Assembly: GCA_049595035.1 (NCBI GenBank)
Contig: JBMYKD010000006.1
Coordinates: 42,318 to 106,317, forward strand
Length of the DNA: 64,000 bases
Direction: 5' to 3'
From: UBA12202 sp049595035
GTDB taxonomy: Bacteria; Pseudomonadota; Alphaproteobacteria; Puniceispirillales; UBA1172
Positions within the stretch are counted from its first letter, which is position 1. Every line of letters begins with the position of its first letter. This document shows positions 25,968 to 35,169 of the stretch, one piece after another. A program made the translations under genes and the position numbers. The notes beneath the pieces are model-generated. The model saw only the letters and a program-made list of their open reading frames with translations. It searched no databases and was not told where the DNA came from.

Positions 25968-26690
25968 ATGTTTGATTATTTTGCTAATCCGACGCGTTTC
26001 CGTAGAATCACTGCCGCATTATTGCCCATGGCAGTGGTCGTATCAGCTATCGCATTCAGCATCGGGTTATATCTGGCCTTTTTTGGATCACCTGCTGATT
26101 ATCAACAAGGCGAAACGGTCCGCATTATGTATATCCATGTGCCGGCCGCATGGATGGCTATGCTATGCTACCTGCTGATGGCATTATCGGCCGTTTTCTA
26201 TCTGGTATGGCGGCATCCTCTGGCAGATATCGCCGCACGCGCCATGGCTTTACCGGGGGCAGGTTTTGCCCTGATCACCTTATTAACCGGATCATTCTGG
26301 GGGCGGCCAATGTGGGGGACATGGTGGGTATGGGATGCACGGCTGACGTCTATGCTGATCCTGTTTTTCCTCTATCTGGGATATATGGCACTAGCAGATG
26401 GTTTTGAACGTGCCGAACGCGGAAGCAAACCAGCCAGCCTGTTATTGCTGGTCGGGGTGATCAATCTGCCGATTATCAAGTTTTCCGTTGATTGGTGGAA
26501 TACCCTGCATCAGGGTACCAGTGTGTTGCGACTGGATGGACCCAGTATTGACCCCGCTATGCTTAAACCCCTCCTCATTATGGCGCTCGCCATGCTTGGC
26601 TGGTTTATTACCGTTACTATCTTGCGCATGAACAGCCTGATCATGCGCCGACGTATCACCAATCTGGAAGCAAGAAAGGCATGGTCATGA
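25968..26690 (+). CDS. ccmC: Heme transporter CcmC
   Basis: A 240-residue six-helix membrane protein of the heme-handling superfamily. The tryptophan-rich WWD segment is SFWGRPMWGTWWVWDARLTS (residues ~100-119), which presents heme to CcmE in the periplasm. The two flanking histidines typical of CcmC are seen in IMYIHVPAAWMA and NTLHQGTSV. It overlaps ccmD by 4 nt. A 92-bp gap separates it from ccmB. Confidence 0.95.
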   Translation: MFDYFANPTRFRRITAALLPMAVVVSAIAFSIGLYLAFFGSPADYQQGETVRIMYIHVPAAWMAMLCYLLMALSAVFYLVWRHPLADIAARAMALPGAGFALITLLTGSFWGRPMWGTWWVWDARLTSMLILFFLYLGYMALADGFERAERGSKPASLLLLVGVINLPIIKFSVDWWNTLHQGTSVLRLDGPSIDPAMLKPLLIMALAMLGWFITVTILRMNSLIMRRRITNLEARKAWS

Positions 26691-26866
26691 CCGATTTCTT
26701 TGCCATGGGCGGATATGCTTTTTATGTATGGTCTTCTTGGGCTATTGGCGTGGTGGTGCTGATTGCCATTACCTGGCATAGCCTTAGCAGCGTAAAAATA
26801 ACCCGTGCAGAATTGAATATTCTGGAAAACCCTGAACCTGAACATCAAGGTGAATCTGATGCGTGA
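26687..26866 (+). CDS. ccmD: Heme exporter subunit CcmD
   Basis: A 59-residue protein with one membrane helix (FYVWSSWAIGVVVLIAITW) and a charged C-terminus, typical of CcmD, which ties heme-CcmE to CcmABC. The ATG at 26687 overlaps the ccmC stop; an ATG six bases earlier is possible. Confidence 0.88.
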   Translation: MTDFFAMGGYAFYVWSSWAIGVVVLIAITWHSLSSVKITRAELNILENPEPEHQGESDA

Positions 26867-27296
26867 TTTAAGCCCAAAAGCAAAACGCGGTATTGCGATT
26901 GTGATGGTATTATCAGCCCTTGGTCTAGCCGCCATGTTGGTGCTAAACGCGCTTCGTGATCATGTTGTGTTTTTCTATGGCCCTTCAGACATTCTGGAAA
27001 AGGCTGGCAAAGGGCAGGTTGTCCGGTTGGGTGGGCTAGTTGCCGAAAACAGCATAACAACATTACCTGATGGCACTGGCTTCATCATTACCGATGGCAA
27101 TAAAGCGATTAATGTTGTGTATTCCGGCATTCTTCCTGATCTATTCAGGGAAGGACAGGGTGTCGTCACCGAAGGCATATTGGAAGCTGATCTTTTTCGC
27201 GCCAATACTGTGTTGGCCAAGCATGATGAAACTTATATGCCAGCCGAAGTGGCCGATATGCTGAAAGAACAAGGCGTCTGGAAAGGGCAGGAATAG
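26859..27296 (+). CDS. ccmE: Cytochrome c heme chaperone CcmE
   Basis: A 145-residue periplasm-facing protein anchored by an N-terminal helix (GIAIVMVLSALGLAAMLVLNAL). The heme-binding motif is LAKHDETYMP, with the His that binds heme covalently and the Tyr axial ligand. A beta-barrel body includes VRLGGLVAENSI and VVYSGILPDLF. The ATG at 26859 makes an 8-nt overlap with ccmD; an in-frame GTG at 26850 is an alternative. Confidence 0.95.
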   Translation: MRDLSPKAKRGIAIVMVLSALGLAAMLVLNALRDHVVFFYGPSDILEKAGKGQVVRLGGLVAENSITTLPDGTGFIITDGNKAINVVYSGILPDLFREGQGVVTEGILEADLFRANTVLAKHDETYMPAEVADMLKEQGVWKGQE

Positions 27297-29272
27297 TGTT
27301 GCACCTGACCGAAATTGGACATTTTACCCTGGCATTGGCCTTTGCGCTTTCCATTATTCAGAGCATTATGCTGTTTCAAGGCAGCAGAACCGGTGATCTC
27401 ACATCCATAAAACTAGGCTGGCTATCAGCTCATCTTACATTTGTCATGGTGGCTAGCAGTTTTGTCATACTGACTCTGGCCTTTATCCAGTCTGATTTTT
27501 CCGTTGCGTTAGTTGCCTCACATTCGCATTCACTAAAACCCCTGCTTTACAAGATATCTGGCGTCTGGGGTAATCATGAAGGGTCATTGCTATTATGGGT
27601 ACTGATCCTGACCTTTTTCGGAACCCTCATGGCGTCCCGATTAAAACAGCTTACAGATGGGCAATCAACCATGGGCTATGCGCTTTCGGTGCAAGGCATG
27701 ATTGTGATCGCGTTTATCGGGTTAATTCTTTTTACCTCTAACCCGTTTCTTCGCCTGACCGTTCTGCCTGATGATGGCAATGGGTTAAACCCCATCCTGC
27801 AAGACCCCGGTCTCGCCTTTCATCCGCCCATGCTTTATCTGGGATATGTTGGGTTATCGGTTGGATTTGCCTTTGCTGTTGCCGCGCTGATTGAAGGCCG
27901 TGCTGATGCAAACTGGGCAAAACTTGCCCGCCGCTGGGTATTGATTGCGTGGTCGGCATTAACAGCAGGCATTGCTCTGGGCAGCTGGTGGGCATATTAT
28001 GAACTTGGCTGGGGGGGCTGGTGGTTCTGGGATCCGGTGGAAAATGCCTCACTTATGCCCTGGCTGGTTGCAACTGCGCTGATCCATTCCCTGAATGTTG
28101 TTGAAAAACGGAATCTCTTTCATAGCTGGACGGTGCTGATGGCTATTATGGCTTTCGGGCTTAGCCTGATTGGTACTTTCATTGTTAGATCAGGATTGCT
28201 GACATCTGTGCATGCTTTCACTAATGACCCGACGCGGGGGCTGGTTATTCTGGTGATTATTCTGATTGCGGTGGGGATACCACTATTATTATTCGGCTGG
28301 CGTGCTGGCATGTTAGCTCGTGATCAGGCTTTTGAATCCCCTTCCCTGATCAGCCGCGAAACCGCACTTCAGGCCAATAATCTGTTACTGGTGGTTACAT
28401 CGGCAACAGTTCTGGTTGGTACGATCTACCCTCTGATTATTGAAGCTGTGAATGGCGCCCGTATTTCTGTTGGCCCGCCCTTTTTTGAAGCATCAGTAGG
28501 CCCTTTGCTTGGACTGATGCTAATCTTTATGCCTGTGGCACCATTACTGGCCTGGCGACATGCCCGCGGAAAAACCATCACCCCTTATCTGTTACCAATG
28601 CTTCTGGTCACTATTTTGGCAGGTATACTCGTTATCATGCTTATTCAGAATATCAGCATTTTTGCTCTGGCAACATTGGGGCTTGGTATCTGGGTGATTA
28701 GCGGCGTTCTTGCTGATATCTGGGTGATCATGGGTGGCCGCAATATATCTATCCGTAATGGATTCAGGCGACTGGCAATGGCATCCCTACCCCGTATCGG
28801 CATGAATGTAGCGCATCTAGGGGTTGCTATTTTCACAATTGGTGTTGCCGGAGTTAGTTTCTTTGACAGTGAAACCATTACCCGTATGCAGATTGGTGAC
28901 AGCCTGACCAATGGCAATAATACCTTTACGCTGGCAAAGGTAGAACCCATAGATGGTCCTAATTATACGGCAATAGCCGCTACCGTCATCATGACTGGTA
29001 AGGGAAAAGATCAAACGACCCTGACAAGTGAAATCAGACGGTATCCCGTCGCACGAAGCCAGACAACGGAAGCGGCCATCACATCCGGCCTGCTTGGTGA
29101 TATCTATATTGTCTATGGTGGCGGCTCGGCAGATGATGGATTTGTCATTCGCATTTATGAAAAACCACTGATTACATGGATATGGGGCGGGGCAGGATTG
29201 ATGATGCTCGGTGGATTATTAGCCATGGGGACAAGACGTGCAAAATTATCATCATCAACGGCATATGCATGA
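27296..29272 (+). CDS. ccmF: Heme lyase subunit CcmF
   Basis: A 658-residue polytopic membrane protein that, with CcmH/I, attaches heme to apocytochromes c. The WWD region is GWGGWWFWDPVENASLMPWL (~residues 236-255), and conserved histidines occur in SGVWGNHEGSLLLW and AFHPPMLYLGYVG. It starts with a GTG whose G is the last base of the ccmE stop (TAGTG). The length is that of E. coli CcmF. Confidence 0.95.
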   Translation: MLHLTEIGHFTLALAFALSIIQSIMLFQGSRTGDLTSIKLGWLSAHLTFVMVASSFVILTLAFIQSDFSVALVASHSHSLKPLLYKISGVWGNHEGSLLLWVLILTFFGTLMASRLKQLTDGQSTMGYALSVQGMIVIAFIGLILFTSNPFLRLTVLPDDGNGLNPILQDPGLAFHPPMLYLGYVGLSVGFAFAVAALIEGRADANWAKLARRWVLIAWSALTAGIALGSWWAYYELGWGGWWFWDPVENASLMPWLVATALIHSLNVVEKRNLFHSWTVLMAIMAFGLSLIGTFIVRSGLLTSVHAFTNDPTRGLVILVIILIAVGIPLLLFGWRAGMLARDQAFESPSLISRETALQANNLLLVVTSATVLVGTIYPLIIEAVNGARISVGPPFFEASVGPLLGLMLIFMPVAPLLAWRHARGKTITPYLLPMLLVTILAGILVIMLIQNISIFALATLGLGIWVISGVLADIWVIMGGRNISIRNGFRRLAMASLPRIGMNVAHLGVAIFTIGVAGVSFFDSETITRMQIGDSLTNGNNTFTLAKVEPIDGPNYTAIAATVIMTGKGKDQTTLTSEIRRYPVARSQTTEAAITSGLLGDIYIVYGGGSADDGFVIRIYEKPLITWIWGGAGLMMLGGLLAMGTRRAKLSSSTAYA

Positions 29273-29286
29273 CAGGATAATAGCGC

Positions 29287-29847
29287 ATGAAATCTAGGCT
29301 AACGTTTTTTGTTCCGATCATCCTTTTTCTGCTTTTTGTGGTGGTATCCTTCTGGGGGCTATATGCCATCACAACTGGCCAGCGAAGCACCAGCGATATC
29401 GGCTTTTCCATGGAAGGACAGTCTATCCCTGCCATTTCCCTGCTTTCTCTGGATAAACAGACAACAGACGAACCCCCGCTTGATCTGGCCGACTGGCAGG
29501 GTAAGGCCTATGCCATTAATGTCTGGGCATCTTGGTGCCCCCCATGTCGCGCCGAAGCACCGGCTATACATCAATTATCAAAATCATTACCTGTATTGGG
29601 GATTAATCAGCGGGACAAATACGAAGATGCCATGGCCTTTCTTGACCAATTCGGTAATCCCTATCAACAGATAGGCGTTGATCCTGATGGTAAGGCCAGT
29701 ATTTCCATTGGCGTGCAGGCACTACCCGAAACATTGATCATTGCCCCTGATGGACGCATTATCCTGCATCATAGAGGCCCCATCTTTGCCAATGAATTAG
29801 AGGGCTCTGTTCGTGATGCCCTCACGTCGCTTGGGATCAATCCATGA
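29287..29847 (+). CDS. ccmG: Periplasmic thioredoxin-like CcmG/DsbE
   Basis: A 186-residue membrane-anchored thioredoxin. One N-terminal helix (FFVPIILFLLFVVVSFWGL) precedes the active site VWASWCPPCRAEAP (~residue 85) and a cis-Pro segment ALPETLIIAPDGRI. It reduces the cysteines of apocytochrome c. It overlaps ccmH by 4 nt. Confidence 0.94.
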   Translation: MKSRLTFFVPIILFLLFVVVSFWGLYAITTGQRSTSDIGFSMEGQSIPAISLLSLDKQTTDEPPLDLADWQGKAYAINVWASWCPPCRAEAPAIHQLSKSLPVLGINQRDKYEDAMAFLDQFGNPYQQIGVDPDGKASISIGVQALPETLIIAPDGRIILHHRGPIFANELEGSVRDALTSLGINP

Positions 29848-30308
29848 TGATCAGATTATCCAGATTAAAGGGTCTGATCGCATTCATCATGATAACAGCA
29901 GGTATGGTGATACTGTCATCATATCCCCCGCAAACAGCGCAAGCCATTTTGCCCGAAGAACAGATGGCAAATCCTGTTGATGAGGCACGAGCCCGTCAGC
30001 TAGCCGCCGAATTGCGCTGTCTGGTTTGCCAGAATCAGACCGTTGATGATAGTGATGCTGATTTTGCTATCACCATAAGAAGCATTATCCGTGATCAGAT
30101 TACCATCGGGAAAAGTGATGATGATATTCTGGATTTTCTGCGTCAACGATATGGTGACTACATTCTTTTTAATCCGCCACTAAATGGCATGACTGTCCTT
30201 TTATGGTTAGCGCCTATTATTCTGCTTATTATGGGCGTTATCCTGATCATGCTGACACGCCCCAAAAACAGACAGCCTTCAATAAAGGAAACCCGTCATG
30301 ATGGATAG
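29844..30308 (+). CDS. ccmH: Cytochrome c maturation protein CcmH
   Basis: A 154-residue protein with a signal anchor, the redox motif LRCLVCQNQTVDDSDADFA (LRCxxCQN), the RYGDYILFNPPL segment and one C-terminal membrane helix (LLWLAPIILLIMGVILIML). This is the short CcmH form; the TPR part is a separate gene just downstream. It passes reducing power to apocytochrome. Confidence 0.94.
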   Translation: MMIRLSRLKGLIAFIMITAGMVILSSYPPQTAQAILPEEQMANPVDEARARQLAAELRCLVCQNQTVDDSDADFAITIRSIIRDQITIGKSDDDILDFLRQRYGDYILFNPPLNGMTVLLWLAPIILLIMGVILIMLTRPKNRQPSIKETRHDG

Positions 30309-31050
30309 CGGAATAAGCATCTGGATAACCGTAATCCTGATGGCCGCCGTGATGATCGGCGTCATGGCCTATCTTATGCGGGCGGCGGCAGGACAAGAAC
30401 CCCATGGCGGCACCACTGGCGGCAAAACCTGGATTATTCTTATCGCTTTGCTGGCTGGCTCTGCAATTTATGGCATGCTTGGAAAACCGGATATGGCTGA
30501 CGCACCGCTCTATCTGCGGGCAGATGAGCTCCAGAAAAAAGCGACGATTGAGGCGATGCAACAAGACTTCGCCAATAGCAATCTAGCAGAAGCAAGAAAG
30601 CAACTGGATGAAAATCCTGATGATATTGTTGCCATGCTCATGCTGGCAGAAGCGGCGGCGGCGGCAGGACAATATGATACTGAAATTGCGGCACTGGAAC
30701 AGGCTCTGGATATCACTGGCCATCCGACCATTCGTTCCATGCTGGCAGAAGCATTGACCCGGCAAGCTGATGGTATTGTCACGGAACGGGCAGCGGATTT
30801 ATTACTGGAATCATTAGCAGAACATCTGGATGACTGGCGGGCAGCTTATCTGTATGGTCTTTATCTCAGTCAGAATGGGAAAGAACAAGAAGCCATCATG
30901 ATCTGGCAGGACCTTGGCAGACGTGCCAGCCGGGAACAAAATGGTGCTAGAATGCTGGAATTAGTCAACACTCAATTGCGGGATATGGCAGCAAGAACAG
31001 GCCAGCCCGAAGACGCGTTAATCATTAACCCTGCCAATGATGAACAATAG
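30298..31050 (+). CDS. ccmI: Cytochrome c biogenesis TPR protein CcmI (short form)
   Basis: A 250-residue protein with two N-terminal membrane helices (SIWITVILMAAVMIGVMAYLM; WIILIALLAGSAIYGML) and a periplasmic TPR region (MLMLAEAAAAAGQYDTEIAALEQALDI, LYGLYLSQNGKEQEAIMIWQDL). Family members bind apocytochrome c C-termini. It is much shorter than typical ~400-residue CcmI. If it starts at 30301 the overlap with ccmH is 8 nt. It ends 3 bp from the convergent corrinoid activase gene. Confidence 0.85.
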   Translation: MMDSGISIWITVILMAAVMIGVMAYLMRAAAGQEPHGGTTGGKTWIILIALLAGSAIYGMLGKPDMADAPLYLRADELQKKATIEAMQQDFANSNLAEARKQLDENPDDIVAMLMLAEAAAAAGQYDTEIAALEQALDITGHPTIRSMLAEALTRQADGIVTERAADLLLESLAEHLDDWRAAYLYGLYLSQNGKEQEAIMIWQDLGRRASREQNGARMLELVNTQLRDMAARTGQPEDALIINPANDEQ

Positions 31051-31053
31051 GGT

Positions 31054-33084
31054 CTAGCGTGACCGACCGCGGCGGCGTCCTGAACGACCTCCAGATGCGG
31101 CATTGTCATTGGCACCCATGCTTCTTTCCGGCATTTTCACTGCCGCTGATAATTTTTCATAAGGGTCAGTTTTATGCGGGATAGCCATCGCTTTGACAAA
31201 ATGTTCCTGAAATGATGGTTCAACAGCCGTTTCAATCTTTTCGATATTGCGAACAATCTGTTCAACCTGCCGCCGCTGGCCTTTATTCAAAAGACATATA
31301 AGCGCTCCGGTTCCTGCCGAATTTCCAGCTGAACGCACATGATCCAGCTCACAATCAGGTATCATACCAAGCACCATGGCATATTTCGGTTCAATATGGG
31401 TGCCGAATGCCCCTGCCAGTACCACATCATCAACATGATCAATATCCAGTTTATCCATCAATAAACGGAAACCGGCATATAATGCTGCCTTGGCTAATTG
31501 AATGGCGCGAATATCATTCTGGGTAATGATGACGGTATCGGAAACCTGATAACTAAATGTACGGCCGTCTTCAATAATCCGCGGGGATAAACTGGCTTTG
31601 GTGCCATCAATGACCCCATCTTCGGTGATAATCCCTGCCAGATACATTTCCGATAATATTTCAATAATACCTGATCCACAGATGCCCGTAATCCCTGTTT
31701 GTGCTATGGCCGCATCAAATCCATCTTCATCTGACCATAAATCCACGCCAATAACACGAAACCGTGGTTCCAGTGTTTCCGGATTGATACGGATACGTTC
31801 AATAGCACCCGGGGCGGCACGCTGACCACTGCTGATCTGGGCGCCTTCAAAAGCAGGCCCCGTAGGTGATGACGCCGCAAGCAGGCGATCTTTATTTCCG
31901 CAAATAATTTCTGCATTGGTTCCAACATCCACAACAAGGGTCATGCCATCGTCCTGATCCGGACGTTCTGCCAGCGCAACTGCCGCCGCATCTGCACCAA
32001 CATGGCCTGCAATACATGGCAGAATATATACCCGCGCCCCCGGATGAAGATTCAGATCAAGCTCACTTGCCAGCATTTCAGAAGATTCATCCATAGCCAG
32101 CGCAAATGGCGCACCGCCAAGTTCAATCGGGTCTATGCCAAGCACCAAATGATGCATCACCGGATTACCGACCAGCACCACTTCAATAATATCTTCAACT
32201 GCTATATTAGCCTGTTCAGCCGCGCCGGATAAAAGCTGTTGTAAGCCTTCACGAACAGATGCGGTCATTTCTTCTGCACCGCCTTCATTCATGAAGCCAT
32301 AGGACACCCGGCTCATTAAATCTTCACCAAACCGGATTTGCGGATTCATAGCACCTGATGATGCCAGCACTTCACCACTATTCATATCACAGAGATGGGC
32401 CGACATAGTTGTGGAACCAATATCAATCGCCGCCCCGACGATCCGATCCTTTAGCCCCGGCCATATGCCAATAATCCGGTGGCCATCGCGTAAAGCTACC
32501 GTGACTTCCCATTTGCCTTTCCGCAGAACAGGTTGCAGAATCTGAAGAATATGCAAATCAGCTGATATATCTCCGGTAACACGATTTGGCCATTGTTCCT
32601 GTAATGCTTCGGCAATACGGCGCAAATCACCTGAAGGTTCATGCATGTCAGGTTCGCGTACGGTGATAAAGCAGAGGCGAGTAATAGCATCCACTTCAAT
32701 CGCGCGTGTATCTGCTTCTTTTCTGACAACCTGAGCATGGACTTGAGAACTTGCCGGTACATCAATGACAGCATCTGCCAGCAATATGGACTGACAGGAT
32801 AACCGCCGACCAGAATCAAGGCCGCGTTTTTCGGCGTATCTGTCTTCGACTTTTGAACGCTCTGATACGGATTCTTTTGATGATTGAATGCCATGTTTGG
32901 CAAAATCACCCTCACCCACAATTACCTGACAACGACCGCACATAGCACGGCCACCACAAACCGAATCTATATCAACGCCCAGGCTTCTGGCCGCCTGCAG
33001 AACCGTTGTCCCTGCTGGCACCTGCCCCTGACGACCTGAAGGGGTGAATACGATCTTTACCGATTTATCATCATGATCTGGCAT
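31054..33084 (-). CDS. Corrinoid reductive-activation protein (RamA-like, 2Fe-2S + ASKHA ATPase)
   Basis: A 676-residue protein. The N-terminus is a plant-type [2Fe-2S] ferredoxin domain (CGGRAMCGRCQVIV, with a fourth Cys in RRLSCQSIL). The rest is the ASKHA-type DUF4445 ATPase domain (GAAIDIGSTTMSAHL ~residue 215, LVVDVGTNAEIICG, DVVLAGAFGTHIEP). Such proteins reduce inactive cob(II)alamin on corrinoid proteins back to cob(I) in methyltransferase systems. The tail ends SGRRRGRSR. It is the last gene of the corrinoid operon, 42 bp after the pterin-dependent methyltransferase. Confidence 0.85.
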   Translation of the reverse strand: MPDHDDKSVKIVFTPSGRQGQVPAGTTVLQAARSLGVDIDSVCGGRAMCGRCQVIVGEGDFAKHGIQSSKESVSERSKVEDRYAEKRGLDSGRRLSCQSILLADAVIDVPASSQVHAQVVRKEADTRAIEVDAITRLCFITVREPDMHEPSGDLRRIAEALQEQWPNRVTGDISADLHILQILQPVLRKGKWEVTVALRDGHRIIGIWPGLKDRIVGAAIDIGSTTMSAHLCDMNSGEVLASSGAMNPQIRFGEDLMSRVSYGFMNEGGAEEMTASVREGLQQLLSGAAEQANIAVEDIIEVVLVGNPVMHHLVLGIDPIELGGAPFALAMDESSEMLASELDLNLHPGARVYILPCIAGHVGADAAAVALAERPDQDDGMTLVVDVGTNAEIICGNKDRLLAASSPTGPAFEGAQISSGQRAAPGAIERIRINPETLEPRFRVIGVDLWSDEDGFDAAIAQTGITGICGSGIIEILSEMYLAGIITEDGVIDGTKASLSPRIIEDGRTFSYQVSDTVIITQNDIRAIQLAKAALYAGFRLLMDKLDIDHVDDVVLAGAFGTHIEPKYAMVLGMIPDCELDHVRSAGNSAGTGALICLLNKGQRRQVEQIVRNIEKIETAVEPSFQEHFVKAMAIPHKTDPYEKLSAAVKMPERSMGANDNAASGGRSGRRRGRSR

Positions 33085-33126
33085 GCGGTTTCATAGCTCC
33101 CTTAAGGGGATATGGCAAATTTCAAA

Positions 33127-34032
33127 TTATGCTCTTCTGCGACGACGCTCACGATCACCGCGTGCGCCACGGCCTTCGCCTTCTGCCGCAGGTTCACGAT
33201 ATTTTTTGATCCAGCGGCGACATTCCGGGTCTGTGCCCATCATCACATCTGCCCCCATGATACCTGACATTTCTTCGGCGTGAAGCGGATTTAATATCGC
33301 TGAAGTCATTCCAGCACCAACAGCCATGGCCAGAAACGCGGCATTCATGCCATGACGATTAGGAAGCCCAAAGGAAATATTCGATGCCCCACATGTTGTA
33401 TTGACCTTTAGTTCTTCGCGCAAACGCCGGATCAGTTCAAGCGCTGAACGGCCAGCCAGATTAATGGCACCAACGGGCATAATTAACGGATCAACAACAA
33501 CATCTTCTCTTGGGATTCCGTAATCTTCGGCGCGCTCAACAATTTTCTTGGCAACATCGAATCTGACATTAGGGTCTTCGGAAATGCCGGTTTCATCATT
33601 GGAAATAGCAACAACTGCCGCACCATGTTTTTTAACTAGCGGCAATACCACTTCCAGTCTTTCTTCTTCCCCAGTGACGGAATTGACCAGTGCCTTACCC
33701 TGATAGACAGACAGACCGGCTTCAAGCGCTTCAACAATCGAGCTATCAATCGCAAGGGGCAGATCAACATTATCCTGAATAAGCTGAATACATTCGGCAA
33801 GGATTTTAGGTTCATCTGCCATGGGAATACCAGCATTGACATCAAGCATGGTAGCCCCTGCTTCAACCTGAGCCAGAGCATCAGATAGGACGCGTGAATA
33901 ATCACCTTCAGCCATTTCGGCAGCTAGCAATTTTCGGCCTGTTGGGTTGATCCGTTCACCAATAATGCAGAATGGCTTTTCAAACCCGATTTCAATGTCT
34001 TTTTTATGTGAAGATACGCGAGTAATGGTCAT
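33127..34032 (-). CDS. Methyltetrahydrofolate:corrinoid methyltransferase (pterin-binding, MtgA/AcsE-like)
   Basis: A 301-residue TIM-barrel protein of the pterin-binding family: IGERINPTGRK (residues ~23-33), GATMLDVNAGIP, LPLAIDSS, NSVTGEEER and VVVDPLIMPVG match the methyl-THF methyltransferase signature rather than true dihydropteroate synthase. It should move the methyl group from methyl-cobalamin to THF (or the reverse). The ATG follows GGAGATCAAT. The C-terminus is an Arg-rich tail (GRGARGDRERRRRRA), unusual for the catalytic family and echoed in two partner proteins. Confidence 0.85.
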   Translation of the reverse strand: MTITRVSSHKKDIEIGFEKPFCIIGERINPTGRKLLAAEMAEGDYSRVLSDALAQVEAGATMLDVNAGIPMADEPKILAECIQLIQDNVDLPLAIDSSIVEALEAGLSVYQGKALVNSVTGEEERLEVVLPLVKKHGAAVVAISNDETGISEDPNVRFDVAKKIVERAEDYGIPREDVVVDPLIMPVGAINLAGRSALELIRRLREELKVNTTCGASNISFGLPNRHGMNAAFLAMAVGAGMTSAILNPLHAEEMSGIMGADVMMGTDPECRRWIKKYREPAAEGEGRGARGDRERRRRRA

Positions 34033-34088
34033 ATTGATCTCCTAGTGGTAACTTTCAGCTATCTGATATAGCGTGAAATAATAATAAC

Positions 34089-35006
34089 TTATGATGCTTT
34101 ACTATCGGCCTGTTCCAGGACCTGAAAACCGCCTTTCGGCAGCAGCTTCACCTGACCTGATGCTACCTGGGATGCCCATATGGCTGTCTTTGCCACACCA
34201 CCAAACGGATAATAATGAAAATGCTGAAGCTTTGTTTCAGGATCACTGGCCATGGCTTCGGCAAGACCGGCAATCAACAGATGCGGCGATTGAACCGTTA
34301 ACAGCTTTGTTACATTCCGGGCCTGCTTGGCAATGAACCGCATCGATGGGCCAATGCCGGAAATCTGGGCAAACCGGAACAGGGTTTTGATAGTTGCTGG
34401 CCCCGGTATGCCAATACGGATTGGTAGCATATTACCATCAGCACGAATGCGTTTTTCCCATTCCACCACGGCATCTGCATCGAAACAGAACTGTGTTTCG
34501 ATATAGAGATCAAGCCCTTCCTTGCGGGCATATTCGTTTTTCCATGCCAATGCTTCAGCTAATTGATTATCATTGATATCCGGGCTTCCTTCGGGGTGAC
34601 CGGAAACACCAATTTTGCGAATACCTGCTTTTTGAATGATGCCTGTTTCCAGCACTTCCATTGATGATGCAAACTCACCAACCGGATGGGTGACTCCGCC
34701 ACCAATGATCAACACCTCATCAACATTGGCTCGTGATGTCATATCAGCCACCAGTTCTGCCAGTTGTTCTTTGGATTTTAGTGACCGTGCGGCGATATGC
34801 GGTACCGGAATAAGACCTGCATCGCGTAACCGTTTGGCAACATCAATCGTATCAACAGGATTAGTACCCGGCAGGAATGTCACGTTAACGGTTGTTCCTT
34901 CGGCAAGGATAGCGGAAAAATCTTCAATTTTAGCAGCGCCCGGTGGGGTTACTTCAATTGACCAATTTGCACCAGCCTTGGCAATTGCATCTATTGTGGC
35001 AGTCAT
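34089..35006 (-). CDS. Methylenetetrahydrofolate reductase family protein
   Basis: A 305-residue TIM-barrel flavoprotein of the MetF family (WSIEVTPP near the N-terminus, VNVTFLPG, PVPHIAARS, VLIIGGG, GVSGHPEG, IETQFCFD, PIRIGIPG). In this operon it most likely oxidises methyl-THF, made from corrinoid-bound methyl groups, to methylene-THF, the reverse of its usual biosynthetic direction. The start follows GAGGAGAAACC. A biosynthetic role for methionine is possible but less likely in this setting. Confidence 0.82.
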   Translation of the reverse strand: MTATIDAIAKAGANWSIEVTPPGAAKIEDFSAILAEGTTVNVTFLPGTNPVDTIDVAKRLRDAGLIPVPHIAARSLKSKEQLAELVADMTSRANVDEVLIIGGGVTHPVGEFASSMEVLETGIIQKAGIRKIGVSGHPEGSPDINDNQLAEALAWKNEYARKEGLDLYIETQFCFDADAVVEWEKRIRADGNMLPIRIGIPGPATIKTLFRFAQISGIGPSMRFIAKQARNVTKLLTVQSPHLLIAGLAEAMASDPETKLQHFHYYPFGGVAKTAIWASQVASGQVKLLPKGGFQVLEQADSKAS

Positions 35007-35169
35007 GCGGGTTTCTCCTCAGACCAAAAGACTAAATCGTGATAAATGTTTAATAGGGTTTCATCCATAACATTGGCCAGATGACGGCAAACAGTCTCTT
35101 ATTTGCGACAACACCATGATGTGGTTGCGGGGGTTTTCCGGAAAAACAGTTATGATGGCACATTCCTGA

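Noticed and set aside
26510..26935. 141-codon minus-strand frame across ccmC-ccmE
   Set aside because: It opposes three well-supported overlapping ccm genes and has no recognisable domain.
33127..34032. Dihydropteroate synthase (folP)
   Set aside because: The pterin-binding fold fits, but the corrinoid operon context and the IGERINPTG opening match methyl-THF:corrinoid methyltransferases better.
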